From positions 70,717-134,716 of the forward strand of contig CAYWGH010000017.1 of the NCBI GenBank assembly GCA_964457925.1: a stretch of 64,000 bases of DNA. The letters run 5' to 3'. The notes beneath the pieces are model-generated. The model was not told the origin of the DNA. It was given only the letters and a program-made list of their open reading frames with translations, and ran no database searches. Positions 63,411 to 64,000 of the stretch are shown here, piece by piece; position 1 is the first letter of the stretch, and each line of letters starts with the position of its first letter. The stretch comes from Coneutiohabitans sp964457925. GTDB lineage: Bacteria; Zhuqueibacterota; Zhuqueibacteria; Zhuqueibacterales; Zhuqueibacteraceae. Position numbers and translations under genes: made by a program.

Positions 63411-64000
63411 ACATGGCTCCTTTCGGCACATTTTGCAACAGGTGAGTAGATAAGTGCTGACAATACACCAGCCGTTTTCCCTCCTCCTGTCTGGCTCGGT
63501 GTAAAGCTCTGCTCTGCCATGCGTTACGCGGGCGGAGCGTTAAATTTGTGAAGGGTTTGCCAGCAGTGTTGCAAAATGAGCCTTCCGGAGACGACACCCT
63601 GCCCCCCGCCTTCTCTCACAGACGCATGTCGGGCTCGCAAGCTTGGAATACCGAATCGCTAAAAGCACAATATCCCAGGCGGTGATTCTCCCAAATGACC
63701 TCTTGATCTCAAAGACGCGGCTCTCATCGAAATCGTAATGAAAACTGGAATTTTTTTGAAACGGTGGGATGGTGAGAAGGCTGAATTCGAGGTCGCGTGC
63801 GGCAGAGGATGTCAGGAAAACTCGCGAAAGAAGTCAAAGGCGGAGTGGAATCACAGCCCATCCCATTCTAATTTCAATCACATGTTCACGCGGATTTTAT
63901 TTCACAAACGTTTGGTGACAAGCAAGAGTTCCGCATGGCGCAGGCGGCAAATGGCAGATAGAAACTTGCCCCTTGCCCCCTGCTACTTGCCCCCTGCTAC
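63411..64000. other. Right-end region, 590 bp, no firm gene
   Basis: A minus-strand frame open from about 63833 down to about 63600 reads DLEFSLLTIPPFQKNSSFHY and FGRITAWDIVLLAIRYSKLA, which looks coding-like but has no start and no family, so it may be a gene fragment. The extreme right end (63965-64000) is a CCCCTGCTACTTG-type minisatellite. Confidence 0.3.

Overview
The window looks like a chromosomal segment of a Gram-negative, diderm bacterium. It has a SusC-like TonB-dependent receptor, lipoproteins, an RND heavy-metal efflux set with a TolC-type outer-membrane factor, a Wzc/Wzx capsule-type locus, a Reg_prop sensor kinase, many hybrid and NtrC-type regulators, and dense families of dispersed intergenic palindromes. 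That mix suggests an FCB-superphylum lineage (Bacteroidota/Ignavibacteria/Calditrichota/KSB1-like). This is inference from gene style; no rRNA is present to settle it.

Layout. 1-14.8 kb (minus strand): a surface-polysaccharide operon. Read in its transcription direction it has a Wzc-type tyrosine autokinase, a NusG/RfaH-like antiterminator, a Wzx-type flippase, then five SAM methyltransferases mixed with three glycosyltransferases and an AsnB-type amidotransferase. Several junctions overlap by 1-13 bases. 15.8-19.4 kb: a TonB-dependent receptor and a lipoprotein. 19.7-23.5 kb (plus): an unusual membrane-fused M24 peptidase and a fused alpha/beta 2-oxoacid dehydrogenase E1, ending at a strong terminator and an IS66 remnant. 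24.3-30.6 kb (minus): a Reg_prop sensor kinase whose H-box histidine is replaced, a class A beta-lactamase-like protein, a 72-residue SelW/Rdx-family selenoprotein with an in-frame TGA (invisible to ordinary ORF calling), and an M29 aminopeptidase. 31.3-40.2 kb (plus): a DUF3108 protein, a gamma-glutamylcyclotransferase-like protein, a 1404-residue hybrid kinase, a DHp-only small protein translationally coupled to an NtrC-family regulator, and a LysM protein. 40.6-51.3 kb (plus): a heavy-metal RND efflux operon (outer-membrane factor, adaptor, ICMT-like methyltransferase, pump), a cytochrome P460, a c-type cytochrome, a MarR regulator with a C-terminal Cys cluster, a CPGC thioredoxin-like protein and a DUF3784 protein, then the decayed tail of a second pump.

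51.4-63.4 kb is the most interesting part. A SARP/BTAD-ATPase gene is frameshifted by a perfect 26-bp tandem duplication and then cut off by a CRISPR array of 51 apparently identical 37-bp repeats (50 spacers). To the right lie an AT-rich probable leader, two small membrane-protein genes, cas2, cas1 and a stand-alone reverse transcriptase, all on the minus strand. The repeat, read on the minus strand, ends in a short hairpin plus ATTGAAAC, so array and cas genes are co-directional. No interference genes (cas10, cas7, cas5, cas6) are in the window. This is an RNA-capable adaptation module with its memory bank, apparently relying on an effector elsewhere, and accompanied by two unrecognised membrane proteins and, further upstream, a sigma-factor-like gene and an unknown gene.

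Between genes the window is full of short palindromes and low-complexity tracts. One nested palindrome sits in frame inside the efflux pump gene and has a relative in an intergenic space 2.8 kb away.
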